This document shows positions 1-7,176 of a stretch of 18,602 bases of DNA, piece after piece (positions within the stretch are counted from its first letter, which is position 1; each line of letters begins with the position of its first letter). The position numbers and the translations under genes are program-made. The notes beneath the pieces were generated by a model, which was given only the letters and a program-made list of their open reading frames with translations, was not told where the DNA came from and searched no databases. This stretch comes from an uncultured Oscillibacter sp. (GTDB lineage Bacteria; Bacillota; Clostridia; Oscillospirales; Oscillospiraceae), in contig CABSFC010000047.1 of the NCBI GenBank assembly GCA_902476875.1, forward strand, positions 1 to 18,602, written 5' to 3'.

Positions 1-3
1 TGT

Positions 4-59
4 GCCGCCAACGGCGGCGCGGCGGTTTCGTATCTAGGGGGGACGAAGTCCCCCCTAGA
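4..59 (-). terminator. GC-rich hairpins just beyond iolD, possible terminator
   Basis: Two hairpins lie directly after the iolD stop. The stronger has arms 33-44 (TCTAGGGGGGAC) and 48-59, a perfect 12-bp stem with a GAA loop. The second is GCCGCC/GGCGGC at 4-9 and 13-18 with an AAC loop. Neither is followed by a T-run in the iolD direction, so this is not a canonical intrinsic terminator. It may be a 3'-end stabiliser or an interspersed palindromic repeat. Confidence 0.45.
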
Positions 60-65
60 GGCCGC

Positions 66-1994
66 TTAGTATTTCCGCGCGTCCTTCACATGGGCCAGGT
101 GATCCTTGTAGGCCTCGATGTTCTCCTTGCGCTCGGAGACCTCGGTGTCGCCCACGCGCCACCAGGAGCCGTAGCCGTCGGTCATGGTCTTGGGCAGGAC
201 CTTGATGTCGAACAGGACGGGCTGGTTCTTCACCTTCTTGGCATCCTCGAAAGCGGCCACCAGCTCCTCCATGGTGCGGATGGAGTAGCTCTTGCAGCCG
301 TAGCCCTCCGCCACCTTGGCGTAGTCGATGTTCAGGAAGTCGCCGAACAGGCCCTCCTTGTTGCGGTAGCGCAGCTCGGTGCACAGGGTCTTGTTGCCGT
401 GGCCCACCTGCAGGTTGTTGATGCAGCCGAAGGAGGCGTTGTCGAACAGGCAGATGTTGATCTTCTTGCGCTCCATGACGGCGGTCACCAGCTCGCCGTG
501 GAGCATGTTGAAGCTGCCGTCGCCGCACATGGCGTAGACCTCCCGCTTGTCGCCGATGGCCAGCTTCACGCCCAGGGCGCCCGCGACCTCATAGCCCATG
601 GTGGAGTAGCCGTACTCCATGTTGTAGCAGTCGATGCCGGTGGGACGCCACATGCGCTGCATGTCGCCGGGCAGAGAGCCGGCGGCGCCGATGGCCACGT
701 CGCCCTCGCTCATCATGGCGTTGATGGCGCCCAGAACGGTGGTCTGGCACAGAGCGGCGTCCAGATCCTTGGCGTAGCGCTTGGCGGAGTCGGCGTTGGC
801 GTCGTTGATGATGGGCTTCCAGGACTTCTTGTCCTCGAAGACGATGTGGTCCAGACGCTCCAGCTCCTTGGCCCACTTTTCACGGGCCACGGTGACCTCG
901 CTGGTGTAGGGGGCCTTGTAGCCGTCCAGCTTTTCAAGCAGGCGGGGCAGGGCGTCCTTGGCGTCGGCCACCACGGGGATGGCGTCCATCTTCAGGGCCT
1001 GGAACTCGGAGACGTTGATGTTGACGAACTTGCAGGTGTCCTTGAACAGCCACTTGGAGGAGGTGGTGAAGTCGGTGTAGCGGGTGCCGACGCCGATGAC
1101 CAGGTCCGCCTTCTTGGCGATGTCGTTGGCGGCGGAGCAGCCGGTGACGCCCAGGCCGCCCAGGTTCAGGGGATGGGTCCACTCGATGGCGCTCTTACCC
1201 GCCTGGGTCTCGCCGAAGGGGATGCCGGTGGCCTCCGCGAAGGCGCGGAACTCGGCGTGGGCCTCGGAGTAGCGGACGCCGCCGCCGCAGACCAGCATGG
1301 GGCGCTTGGCCTTTTTGATGGCCTCCGCGGCGTCGTTCAACGCGGCCTCGGTGGCGGGACGGCGCTCCAGGCGCCACACGCGCTTGGCGAAGAAGCTGAC
1401 GGGATAGTCATAGGCCTCACCCTCCACGTCCTGGGGCATGGCGATGCAGACGGCGCCGGTGTTGGCGGGGTCGGTCAGCACCCGGAAAGCGGAGATCATG
1501 GCGCTCATGAGCTGCTCGGGACGGACGATGCGGTCCCAGTAGCGGCAGACGGCCTTGAACGCGTCATTGGTGGAGATGGACAGGTTGTTGGTCTGCTCCA
1601 CCTGCTGTAGCACGGGGTCGGGCTGGCGGCAGGCGTACACGTCGCCGGGCAGCACCAGCAGGGGGATGTTGTTGGCGGTGGCGGTGCCGCAGGCGGTGAC
1701 CATGTTGGCGGCGCCGGGGCCCACGGAAGAGGTGGCCACGCAGATCTGCTTGCGCTTCATCTGCTTGGCGAAAGCCACGGCGGCCTGGGCCATGCCCTGC
1801 TCATTCTGGCCGTGCCAGACCTCCAGATGCTTGGCCTCCTGGGTCAGCGCCTGGCCGAAGCCCACCACGTTGCCGTGGCCGGGGATGATGAACACACCGC
1901 GGACGAAGCGGTTCTGGACGCCGTCCACCTCGATGAACTGGTTTTCCAGGAACCGGACCAGGGCCTGGGCCATGGTCAAACGAACGGTTTTCAT
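66..1994 (-). CDS. iolD: 3D-(3,5/4)-trihydroxycyclohexane-1,2-dione hydrolase (IolD)
   Basis: This enzyme hydrolyses the ring of trihydroxycyclohexane-1,2-dione to 5-deoxy-glucuronate in cytosolic myo-inositol breakdown. The 642-residue length and architecture are those of the thiamine-diphosphate (ThDP) enzyme family. The N-terminal pyrimidine-binding domain carries the cofactor-activating glutamate E65 in GQNEQGM, after GHGN at 39-42. A central domain follows. The C-terminal domain holds the ThDP/Mg2+ motif GDGS at 491-494 with N519 in FDNASFG. The ATG has AGGAGG upstream at a normal distance and starts 16 nt after the iolB stop, so it is the third gene of an iolE-iolB-iolD unit. No truncation is seen. 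Other ThDP enzymes such as acetolactate synthase are unlikely given iolB and iolE beside it. Confidence 0.95.
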   Translation of the reverse strand: MKTVRLTMAQALVRFLENQFIEVDGVQNRFVRGVFIIPGHGNVVGFGQALTQEAKHLEVWHGQNEQGMAQAAVAFAKQMKRKQICVATSSVGPGAANMVTACGTATANNIPLLVLPGDVYACRQPDPVLQQVEQTNNLSISTNDAFKAVCRYWDRIVRPEQLMSAMISAFRVLTDPANTGAVCIAMPQDVEGEAYDYPVSFFAKRVWRLERRPATEAALNDAAEAIKKAKRPMLVCGGGVRYSEAHAEFRAFAEATGIPFGETQAGKSAIEWTHPLNLGGLGVTGCSAANDIAKKADLVIGVGTRYTDFTTSSKWLFKDTCKFVNINVSEFQALKMDAIPVVADAKDALPRLLEKLDGYKAPYTSEVTVAREKWAKELERLDHIVFEDKKSWKPIINDANADSAKRYAKDLDAALCQTTVLGAINAMMSEGDVAIGAAGSLPGDMQRMWRPTGIDCYNMEYGYSTMGYEVAGALGVKLAIGDKREVYAMCGDGSFNMLHGELVTAVMERKKINICLFDNASFGCINNLQVGHGNKTLCTELRYRNKEGLFGDFLNIDYAKVAEGYGCKSYSIRTMEELVAAFEDAKKVKNQPVLFDIKVLPKTMTDGYGSWWRVGDTEVSERKENIEAYKDHLAHVKDARKY

Positions 1995-2010
1995 GGGGCT
2001 TACCTCCTAA

Positions 2011-2814
2011 TTAATGATTGGGATAGATGTGGTCGTTGGCGTCGGCCTTCCACAGCCACGCGTGCTCCACGTCGTCGATCCGGGTCTTGTCCCAGGGATC
2101 GCCCTCCAGGTGCCGGATGCCCCAGGCGTAGCACATGGCGTAGCCGGGCGCGGCGGTCTGGGAGTGGAAGCCGTGGTTGATGACGGCCAGGCCGTTGTGG
2201 CCGGTCTTGAAGATCTCGCCGTTGGCAAAGCCCGCGCCGAAGCCGTCGGGATAGTCGAAGCGGTAGAAGTAGACCTCCGGCTGGGGATGGTGATGGGGAG
2301 GATAGGAGGACCACTTGCCGGGCAGGTTCAGCACCTCGCCCAGGACCATGTTGGAGAAGGGGGCGTTGTCCAGGTCGAAGAAGGTCTTGATCTCCCGGGA
2401 CATGCAGCCCATCAGCTCGCCGTTGAAGCCCTTGTGCTCCACCTGGACCTTGTCGGGGCTGTACATGACGGCCTCGTAGGGCTTTTCGTTGATGGTCTTC
2501 TGGATATACAGCTCGCTGTGGGCCTTGGCGGTCAGGGTGATCTTCGTGCCCTTGCCGGCCAGCAGGCAGTAGGCGTCGTAGTGGAAGCAGTCGGGGCGGT
2601 CGGCCTCGACCTTCTTGCCGTCCCACTCGTAGGTGACCTTGCCGGAGAACAGCAGAACAGCGGTCTCCTTTTCGGCCTCCTCGATGGTGAAGACGTCGCC
2701 GTCCTCCATCACCAGCAGGCCCACGTCCATCTGGGTGCCCATATCGTCCACAGCGGTGTCGATATAGGCGTTGTAGCCCCGCTTCAGCTCGGCGTTCTTG
2801 TTAAAATAGGCCAT
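2011..2814 (-). CDS. iolB: 5-deoxy-glucuronate isomerase (IolB)
   Basis: IolB converts 5-deoxy-glucuronate to 2-deoxy-5-keto-gluconate, the step after IolD, in the cytosol. The 267-residue protein is a double cupin. Candidate metal ligands are the cluster H174-H175-H176 with E180 in PPHHHPQPE, and H214/H217 in NHGFHSQT. An in-frame ATG lies nine bases further upstream (2823), but AGGAG abuts that codon with no spacing and sits 9 nt before the ATG at 2814. I therefore chose 2814, giving MAYFNKNAEL. The length matches the usual 270 or so. It is the middle gene of the iolE-iolB-iolD unit. Confidence 0.94.
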   Translation of the reverse strand: MAYFNKNAELKRGYNAYIDTAVDDMGTQMDVGLLVMEDGDVFTIEEAEKETAVLLFSGKVTYEWDGKKVEADRPDCFHYDAYCLLAGKGTKITLTAKAHSELYIQKTINEKPYEAVMYSPDKVQVEHKGFNGELMGCMSREIKTFFDLDNAPFSNMVLGEVLNLPGKWSSYPPHHHPQPEVYFYRFDYPDGFGAGFANGEIFKTGHNGLAVINHGFHSQTAAPGYAMCYAWGIRHLEGDPWDKTRIDDVEHAWLWKADANDHIYPNH

Positions 2815-2844
2815 TGGGAACATCTCCTATTTTTGAATTTGTTT

Positions 2845-2873
2845 GCAAGGGGCGATGCGGACATCGCCCCTGC
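2845..2873. repeat. Palindromic hairpin between iolE and iolB
   Basis: GGGGCGATG (2849-2857) pairs with CATCGCCCC (2862-2870) around a CGGA loop. The outer GCA/TGC (2845-2847 and 2871-2873) also pairs if A2848 bulges. No T-run follows on either strand, so read-through is expected. It fits an intercistronic stabiliser or processing hairpin, or a copy of a short interspersed repeat. Confidence 0.55.
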
Positions 2874-2885
2874 GGGTAAACGTAC

Positions 2886-3788
2886 TTACAGGCCGGTGTG
2901 CTCGGCGATGTACTTGCGGCCCTTGATGGCGTACTCCAGGGGATTGGCCTTGGCGGGGTCCTGCTCGGCCTCCACCAGCAACCAGCCCTGATAGCCGGCC
3001 TCGGACAGGACCTTGAAGACGGGGTCGAAGTCCACGTCGCCGTCGCCGGGGACGGTGAAAGCGCCGTTGCGGACGGACTGCAGGAAGCTCCAGTTGTTCT
3101 TGCGGGCCTCTTCCACCACGGGCAGGCGCATGTCCTTCAGATGGACGTGGCCCACGCGGTCCACATACTTCTTCAGCATGGCCAGGGGGTCCTCGCCGGC
3201 GAAGGTGAAGTGACCGGTGTCATAGCACAGGAAGACATAGCGGGGATCGGTGTTGGCCATCATGCGGTCGGTCTCCTCGCTGGTCTGGACCACGGTGCCC
3301 ATGTGGTGGTGGAAGCACAGCTTGAAGCCGCGCTCCACGGCGATCTTGCCCAGGGTGTTCAGGCCGTTGCAGAAGCGGTCCCACTCGGCGTCGTCCATGA
3401 CGTGCTTGTGGCCGCCGGTCAGAATGGGGACATCCACCTTGCCCTGGATGGAATAGCTCTGCTCGCTGACGTTGATGCGGTTGGCGCCCACGGCGGCCAG
3501 GAAGTCCAGATTGGCGGTGAAGTCGGCGATCTCCTCCTCCATGGGGCGGGTCAGGATGAAGGAGGAGTACCAGCGGCTGGCGATGCGCATGCCGCGCAGG
3601 TCCAGGGCCTTCTTCAGCTCCACGGGGTCGCTGGGATACTTGTTGCCGATCTCGCAGCCGGTGAAGCCGGCCAGCGCCATCTCACTGACGATCTGCTGGA
3701 AGGTGTTCTCCGCGCCCAGCTCCGGCATATCGTCGTTGCACCAGCCGATGGGGGCAATGCCCAGGGATACGTTCTTGGGATCAAACAT
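2886..3788 (-). CDS. iolE: Inosose (2-keto-myo-inositol) dehydratase (IolE)
   Basis: IolE dehydrates 2-keto-myo-inositol to the diketone used by IolD. The 300-residue protein is a TIM-barrel of the xylose-isomerase-like/AP-endonuclease 2 superfamily. It opens with the family-typical segment IAPIGWCNDDMPELG (11-25). Likely divalent-metal ligands lie in CEIGNK (45-50), CYDTGHF, HVHLKD and LLVEAEQDP. The ATG follows AAGGAGG at 9 nt. It is the first gene after the divergent promoter region and is separated from iolB by about 70 nt containing a hairpin. B. subtilis IolE is of nearly the same size. Confidence 0.94.
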   Translation of the reverse strand: MFDPKNVSLGIAPIGWCNDDMPELGAENTFQQIVSEMALAGFTGCEIGNKYPSDPVELKKALDLRGMRIASRWYSSFILTRPMEEEIADFTANLDFLAAVGANRINVSEQSYSIQGKVDVPILTGGHKHVMDDAEWDRFCNGLNTLGKIAVERGFKLCFHHHMGTVVQTSEETDRMMANTDPRYVFLCYDTGHFTFAGEDPLAMLKKYVDRVGHVHLKDMRLPVVEEARKNNWSFLQSVRNGAFTVPGDGDVDFDPVFKVLSEAGYQGWLLVEAEQDPAKANPLEYAIKGRKYIAEHTGL

Positions 3789-3832
3789 AGGAAATGACCT
3801 CCTTAAAATAATAGGTAACCCTTATAAATTCT

Positions 3833-3872
3833 ACGCCGCAGGCCGCGGCGTGGCTCTGTGTGCGTTCACAGA
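3833..3872 (-). promoter_or_regulatory. Hairpins in the iolE 5' leader
   Basis: Between the predicted iol promoter and iolE are two hairpins. ACGCCGC (3833-3839) pairs with GCGGCGT (3845-3851), and TCTGTG (3855-3860) pairs with CACAGA (3867-3872). Neither has a T-tract, so termination is not implied. They may shield the 5' end of the message. Confidence 0.35.
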
Positions 3873-3893
3873 CATACGGACAAAACCCTGTGG

Positions 3894-3909
3894 ACGCAAT
3901 CGTTTTCGC
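3894..3909. promoter_or_regulatory. Putative LacI/GalR-type operator at the iol promoter
   Basis: ACGCAATCGTTTTCGC is a near-palindrome centred on CG at 3901-3902. It closely resembles the PurR-type LacI-family box (ACGCAAACGTTTTCGT-like) and is flanked by TGTGG/CCACA at 3889-3893 and 3909-3913. It sits at about +2 to +17 of the predicted iol transcript, a repression position. No regulator gene lies in the window, so the binder is unknown. CcpA, which belongs to the same family, is an alternative. Confidence 0.5.
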
Positions 3910-3917
3910 CACACATA

Positions 3918-3946
3918 AAAATAGCATCATTTCGGCCAAAAATCAA
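3918..3946 (-). promoter_or_regulatory. Predicted sigma-A promoter of iolE-iolB-iolD
   Basis: On the minus strand the -35 is TTGATT (3946-3941), followed by a 17-nt spacer and the -10 TATTTT (3923-3918). This predicts a start near 3911 and a leader of about 120 nt. It is the best-spaced hexamer pair upstream of iolE, and the operator lies immediately downstream. Confidence 0.55.
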
Positions 3947-4231
3947 CGGTTTTTCAGGAGAGTATTTGATTTTTTCCGATTTCGCCAAAGGCTTTTCCGC
4001 TTTTTTTGCAGATATGACAGAAACATCTTTGGATACTTCCGCCGGGAGGACGGCCGCAGCGGGGCGGACGCGGCCGCCTTCGAAAGCGCGGGGCGCGGCT
4101 TTTGTAAAGTCCTGATGAAACTTTTGTAAAATCAGCGAACAGGCGCGCCGTCGCCTCCAAAAGAAACTTATATTATGCACAAAAATGGCCAAAATAATTC
4201 TTCAAAAATGTACAGAATTTGTAGGAACTTA
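3947..4231. other. Non-coding upstream region between the divergent promoters
   Basis: I see no convincing gene here. The open frames in the stretch lack ribosome sites and recognisable protein sequence. It is AT-rich, with a GC-rich island around 4050-4100. It holds CTTTTGTAAA twice (4099-4108 and 4121-4130). A-tracts at 4181-4185, 4191-4194 and 4204-4208 are spaced roughly one helical turn apart, just upstream of the transporter promoter, which suggests bent DNA or an UP-like element. Confidence 0.5.
4099..4130. repeat. Direct repeat CTTTTGTAAA x2
   Basis: Identical 10-mers start at 4099 and 4121, 22 bp apart (about two helical turns), about 100 bp upstream of the transporter -35. The spacing suits a dimeric activator bound on one DNA face, but no regulator is identified. 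Confidence 0.35.
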
Positions 4232-4261
4232 TTGACGGAAGCGGGCCTTTTGTGCTAGGAT
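4232..4261 (+). promoter_or_regulatory. Predicted sigma-A promoter of the inositol transporter operon
   Basis: The -35 is TTGACG (4232-4237), followed by an 18-nt spacer and the -10 TAGGAT (4256-4261), preceded by TGC so the -10 is of the extended type. The predicted start is near 4268, leaving a leader of about 160 nt that contains an operator-like box and a terminator. Confidence 0.65.
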
Positions 4262-4282
4262 GAACATACATTCGCCGGGCAA

Positions 4283-4298
4283 TGCTAATCGATTTCTT
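4283..4298. promoter_or_regulatory. Second operator-like box, transporter promoter
   Basis: TGCTAATCGATTTCTT is centred on CG at 4290-4291. Its core AATCGATTTC (4287-4296) matches the iol box core AATCGTTTTC (3898-3907) at nine of ten bases. It lies at about +15 to +30 of the predicted transcript. Outer positions are less palindromic than in the first box. Confidence 0.4.
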
Positions 4299-4310
4299 TT
4301 AAGTCCTTGC

Positions 4311-4335
4311 AAAAAGGGGGGATCCCCCCTTTTTT
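4311..4335 (+). terminator. Intrinsic terminator in the transporter leader (attenuator)
   Basis: AAAAAGGGGG (4311-4320) pairs with CCCCCTTTTT around a GATC loop and ends in six T (4330-4335). It lies between the promoter (4232-4261) and the first gene (4431), where a terminator makes sense only as an attenuator or as the end of a short leader RNA. A second stem follows at 4336-4358. Confidence 0.65.
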
Positions 4336-4358
4336 CCGCGCCCCCGGTCGGGGCGCGG
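4336..4358 (+). promoter_or_regulatory. Second leader hairpin before the binding-protein gene
   Basis: CCGCGCCCC (4336-4344) pairs with GGGGCGCGG (4350-4358), a 9-bp GC stem with a CGGTC loop that abuts the attenuator T-run. With no T-run of its own, it may protect the 5' end of the downstream message or take part in alternative pairing. Confidence 0.4.
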
Positions 4359-4430
4359 AAAGGCGATTCAAGGGCCGAAGGGGAGCGTTGACATTCCCCG
4401 GAAATCAAGTCGAAAAGGAGAAAAGAAGAA

Positions 4431-5450
4431 ATGAAGAAGTTTTTTGCCCTGATCCTGGCTTTGGTCATGGCCCTGTCTCTGGTCGCCTGCGGCGGCGGGG
4501 ACACCCAGACCGACGACACCAGCACGGATGACACCCAGACCACCGAGCCCGCCGACGGCGAGCAGGAGTACAACATCTCCGTCATCCTGAAGACCACCGC
4601 CTCCGAGTACTGGGGCTACGTGGTGGCTGGCGCCAACGCCTATGCCAAGGATCATCCCAATGTCCACGTCGAAGTCAAGGGCCCCAGCTCTGAGACCGCT
4701 TACGACGAGCAGCAGAACATGATCGAGACCGATATGAACAATGCCGACATCGACGGTTATGTCATCGCTCCCCTGCAGGCCGACATGGTCGCCAACATGA
4801 TCGCCGGCCAGACCAAGCCCATCGTGGCCGTTGATACCGACATCGACGCCCCCGAGGTCCTGTCCTTCGTCGGCACCGGCAACGAGGCCGCCGGCAAGCT
4901 GGGCGGCCAGGCCGCCGCTGAGCTGGCCAAGGAGCTCGGCTGGGAGGAGATCAAGTGCATCGAGATCGCCGGTGTTCAGGGCGACTCCACCAACGAGGCC
5001 CGTATGGCCGGCTACGCCGCCGGTATCGAGGCCGCTGGCGGCACCTTCCTGTATGACGAGGTCCAGTACGCCAACGCCGTGGCCGACCAGGCCGTGACCT
5101 GCATGGAGGCTATCATGCAGAACCATCCCGAGGGCATCGCCGTGATCTGCGCCAACAACGACGATATGGCGCAGGCCGCCGCCCGCGCCGCCGCCGGCAA
5201 CGCCGCTTATGAGAACACCGTGTTCCTGGGCTTCGACGGCACCCAGTCCGCCTGCAACTCCATCCTGGCCGGCGAGGAGACCATGTCTGTCTGCCAGCAG
5301 GGCTATGAGATGGGCTATCAGTCCGTTGACTCCGTCGTTCGCGCTCTGCAGGGCGAGACCCTGGACGAGTTCGTCGACGCCGGCGCCAGCATCGTGGATC
5401 CCTCCAACGCGCAGGAGCGCCTGGACCTGCTGAAGGGCTATCTGGCCTGA
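4431..5450 (+). CDS. CUT2-family sugar (inositol) ABC transporter substrate-binding lipoprotein
   Basis: This is the extracellular solute receptor of a ribose-type ABC importer, probably for myo-inositol because the catabolic genes flank it. The 339-residue protein has a lipoprotein signal: MKKFF, a hydrophobic stretch, then lipobox LVAC with the lipidated C20. A Gly/Asp/Thr-rich linker (21-45) precedes the two-lobed periplasmic-binding-protein 4 (RbsB-like) fold. Typical strand signatures include VDTDIDAPEVLSFVGTGN, CANNDDMAQAAARAA and FLGFDGTQSACNSILAG. The ATG is preceded by AAGGAG at about 10 nt. Codon choice is strongly biased to C/G endings, as in a highly expressed gene. A GC-rich hairpin follows. 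Ribose, galactose or xylose remain possible substrates. Confidence 0.88.
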   Translation: MKKFFALILALVMALSLVACGGGDTQTDDTSTDDTQTTEPADGEQEYNISVILKTTASEYWGYVVAGANAYAKDHPNVHVEVKGPSSETAYDEQQNMIETDMNNADIDGYVIAPLQADMVANMIAGQTKPIVAVDTDIDAPEVLSFVGTGNEAAGKLGGQAAAELAKELGWEEIKCIEIAGVQGDSTNEARMAGYAAGIEAAGGTFLYDEVQYANAVADQAVTCMEAIMQNHPEGIAVICANNDDMAQAAARAAAGNAAYENTVFLGFDGTQSACNSILAGEETMSVCQQGYEMGYQSVDSVVRALQGETLDEFVDAGASIVDPSNAQERLDLLKGYLA

Positions 5451-5491
5451 TTCGCCCCCATTACGATCTAAGTTCATAAAAAAGCACGGTT

Positions 5492-5524
5492 GGGCCCCGT
5501 CCCGGTGGAACTGGGGCGGGGCCC
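5492..5524 (+). terminator. Intercistronic GC-rich stem-loop after the binding-protein gene
   Basis: GGGCCCCGTCCC (5492-5503) pairs with GGGGCGGGGCCC (5513-5524), 12 pairs with one G-U and a 9-nt loop. Only a weak T-rich stretch follows (5532-5535), so partial termination or 3' protection is likely, giving more binding protein than ATPase and permease. The rest of the 220-nt gap (5525-5670) is less GC-rich; I see no promoter or gene in it. Confidence 0.55.
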
Positions 5525-5670
5525 CCTGCCATTTTCAGACCCGCCGGCGCGGCCGGCCAATCGAACCTGCGAGCATTTTACTGACTGAGCGCGTTTGCTG
5601 TTTTCCTGAAGGAGAGGAAATTTCTTTTTTTACGGTACCCTGATCTGGGAGAAATTGAGGTGATATACAG

Positions 5671-7176
5671 GTGGGCGAATACGTAGTTGAGCTAAAAAAC
5701 GTAACCAAGCGATTTCCAGGCGTAGTTGCATTGAAAGATATGCAGCTTGCCGTTAAGCCGGGTGAGATCCACGGCCTGATCGGAGAGAACGGCGCAGGCA
5801 AATCCACACTGATCAAGGTCCTCACCGGTGTTCATAGGGCTGATGAAGGCGAGATTTATGTCAACGGCGAAAAGATGGAGTTCAAGAACCCCAACGAGTC
5901 CAAGGCCGCCGGCATCGCGTGCGTGTATCAGGAGCTGAACATCGAGAAGCTGTTGAGCGTAACAGACAACATCTTCATCAACAAGTGGCTGAAAAAGGGC
6001 GTGCTGCTGGATTATGACACCATGCATGCCAAGGCCAAGGAGGTCATGGCGTCCCTGGGTCAGGACATCGACCCCCGCAAGCCCGCTGGCACCCTGGGCA
6101 TGGGCGTCCAACAGATGATCGAGATCGCCAAGGCGGTCCTGATCGACGCCAAGATGATCATCATGGACGAGCCGACCTCCTCTCTGGGCGAGAAGGAAGT
6201 CGAACAGCTGATGAAGACCTGCCGGGAGCTGAAAGCCCGCGGCATCGGCATCCTGTTCGTCTCCCACAAGCTGGAGGAGCTGTTCGAGCTGTGCGACCGC
6301 GTCACCGTCATCCGTGACGGCGAGTACATCGAGACCCGGGACATCCAGGACTGGACCAATGACTCCCTCATCACCGCCATGGTGGGCCGCACCCTGGAGA
6401 ACCAGTATCCCAAGGAGTTCGGCAAAAAGGGCGAGTGCATGTTGAAGGTGGAGAACCTGGAGATCGGCGGCGTGCTTCACGGCGTCAGCTTCGAAGCTTA
6501 CGGCGGACAGGTCCTGGGCATGTCCGGCCTGGTGGGCGCCGGCCGCACCGAGACGGTCCGCGCCATCTTTGGCGCCGACCCGCTGGACGGCGGCAAGATC
6601 TATATCAAGGGCAAAGAGGCCAAGATCAAGAGTCCCAAGCAGGCCATTAAAGAGGGCATCGCCCTGCTGACGGAGGACCGCAAGGGCTCCGGCCTGGTGC
6701 TGGCCCAGAGCATCCGCACCAACCTCATCATGTCCAGCTTCAAAAAGCACAGCGACGGTCCCTTCCTGAACGAAAAGCGCATCGAGGAGACCGGCCAGGG
6801 CCACATCGAGTCGCTGCGGATCAAGACCCCCTCCATCGACGAGATCGTGGGGCAGCTGTCCGGCGGCAACCAGCAGAAGGTGGTCATCGGCAAGTGGATC
6901 AACTCCGACGCCGATATCTATATCTTCGACGAACCCACCCGCGGTATCGACGTGGGCGCCAAGGTCGAGGTCTACAATGTTATGAACAGCCTGGTCAAGG
7001 CTGGAAAATGCGTCATCATGATCTCCTCCGAAATGCCGGAGATCCTGGGCATGAGCGACCGGGTGGTCGTCATGCGCGGCGGCCGGGTCATGGCCACCGT
7101 GGAGCGGGACAGCAAGCATTTCAACCAGGAAGACATCATGAAAGCGGCATGGGGAGGAAGTTTAGATGAAGACTAA
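5671..7176 (+). CDS. CUT2-family sugar (inositol) ABC transporter ATP-binding protein, double domain
   Basis: This is the energy-coupling subunit of the inositol importer, at the cytoplasmic membrane face. The 501 residues comprise two ABC domains, as in RbsA/MglA. Domain 1 has Walker A GENGAGKST (38-46), an atypical signature LGMGVQQM (142-149) and Walker B MIIMDEPTSS (162-171). Domain 2 has the usual CUT2 degenerate P-loop GLVGAGRTE (286-294), signature LSGGNQQK (396-403) and Walker B IYIFDEPTRG (416-425). The start is GTG at 5671 with GAGGTGA upstream. The first roughly 60 codons are less C/G-biased than the rest. The 3' end overlaps the permease gene by 11 nt, showing co-translation. Confidence 0.93.
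   Translation: MGEYVVELKNVTKRFPGVVALKDMQLAVKPGEIHGLIGENGAGKSTLIKVLTGVHRADEGEIYVNGEKMEFKNPNESKAAGIACVYQELNIEKLLSVTDNIFINKWLKKGVLLDYDTMHAKAKEVMASLGQDIDPRKPAGTLGMGVQQMIEIAKAVLIDAKMIIMDEPTSSLGEKEVEQLMKTCRELKARGIGILFVSHKLEELFELCDRVTVIRDGEYIETRDIQDWTNDSLITAMVGRTLENQYPKEFGKKGECMLKVENLEIGGVLHGVSFEAYGGQVLGMSGLVGAGRTETVRAIFGADPLDGGKIYIKGKEAKIKSPKQAIKEGIALLTEDRKGSGLVLAQSIRTNLIMSSFKKHSDGPFLNEKRIEETGQGHIESLRIKTPSIDEIVGQLSGGNQQKVVIGKWINSDADIYIFDEPTRGIDVGAKVEVYNVMNSLVKAGKCVIMISSEMPEILGMSDRVVVMRGGRVMATVERDSKHFNQEDIMKAAWGGSLDED

Noticed and set aside
90..1610. Long open frame antisense to iolD (506 codons)
   Set aside because: It is a by-product of C/G-rich third positions in iolD. The translation is repetitive Val/Gly/Leu/Ala with no family resemblance.
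3977..3986. Third operator copy (CGATTTCGCC, similar to the right half of the iol box)
   Set aside because: The left half shows no matching inverted half-site. Only a half-match, possibly chance in AT-rich DNA.
3860..4192. Overlapping small open frames in the iol divergent spacer
   Set aside because: They have no ribosome sites or family features, and they overlap the predicted promoter and operator.
4388..4393. TTGACA as a -35 nearer the binding-protein gene, bypassing the attenuator
   Set aside because: The -10 position 17 nt downstream reads CGAAAA and overlaps the ribosome-binding site, so it is not a plausible promoter.
5558..5566. CAATCGAAC before the ATPase gene as a further operator
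   Set aside because: It shares only AATCG with the two boxes, lacks symmetry and has no promoter nearby.
5692..7119. Long minus-strand open frame across the transporter ATPase gene
   Set aside because: It is a shadow of the strongly supported ABC ATPase, low-complexity Asp/His/Leu/Val-rich, with no recognisable domain.
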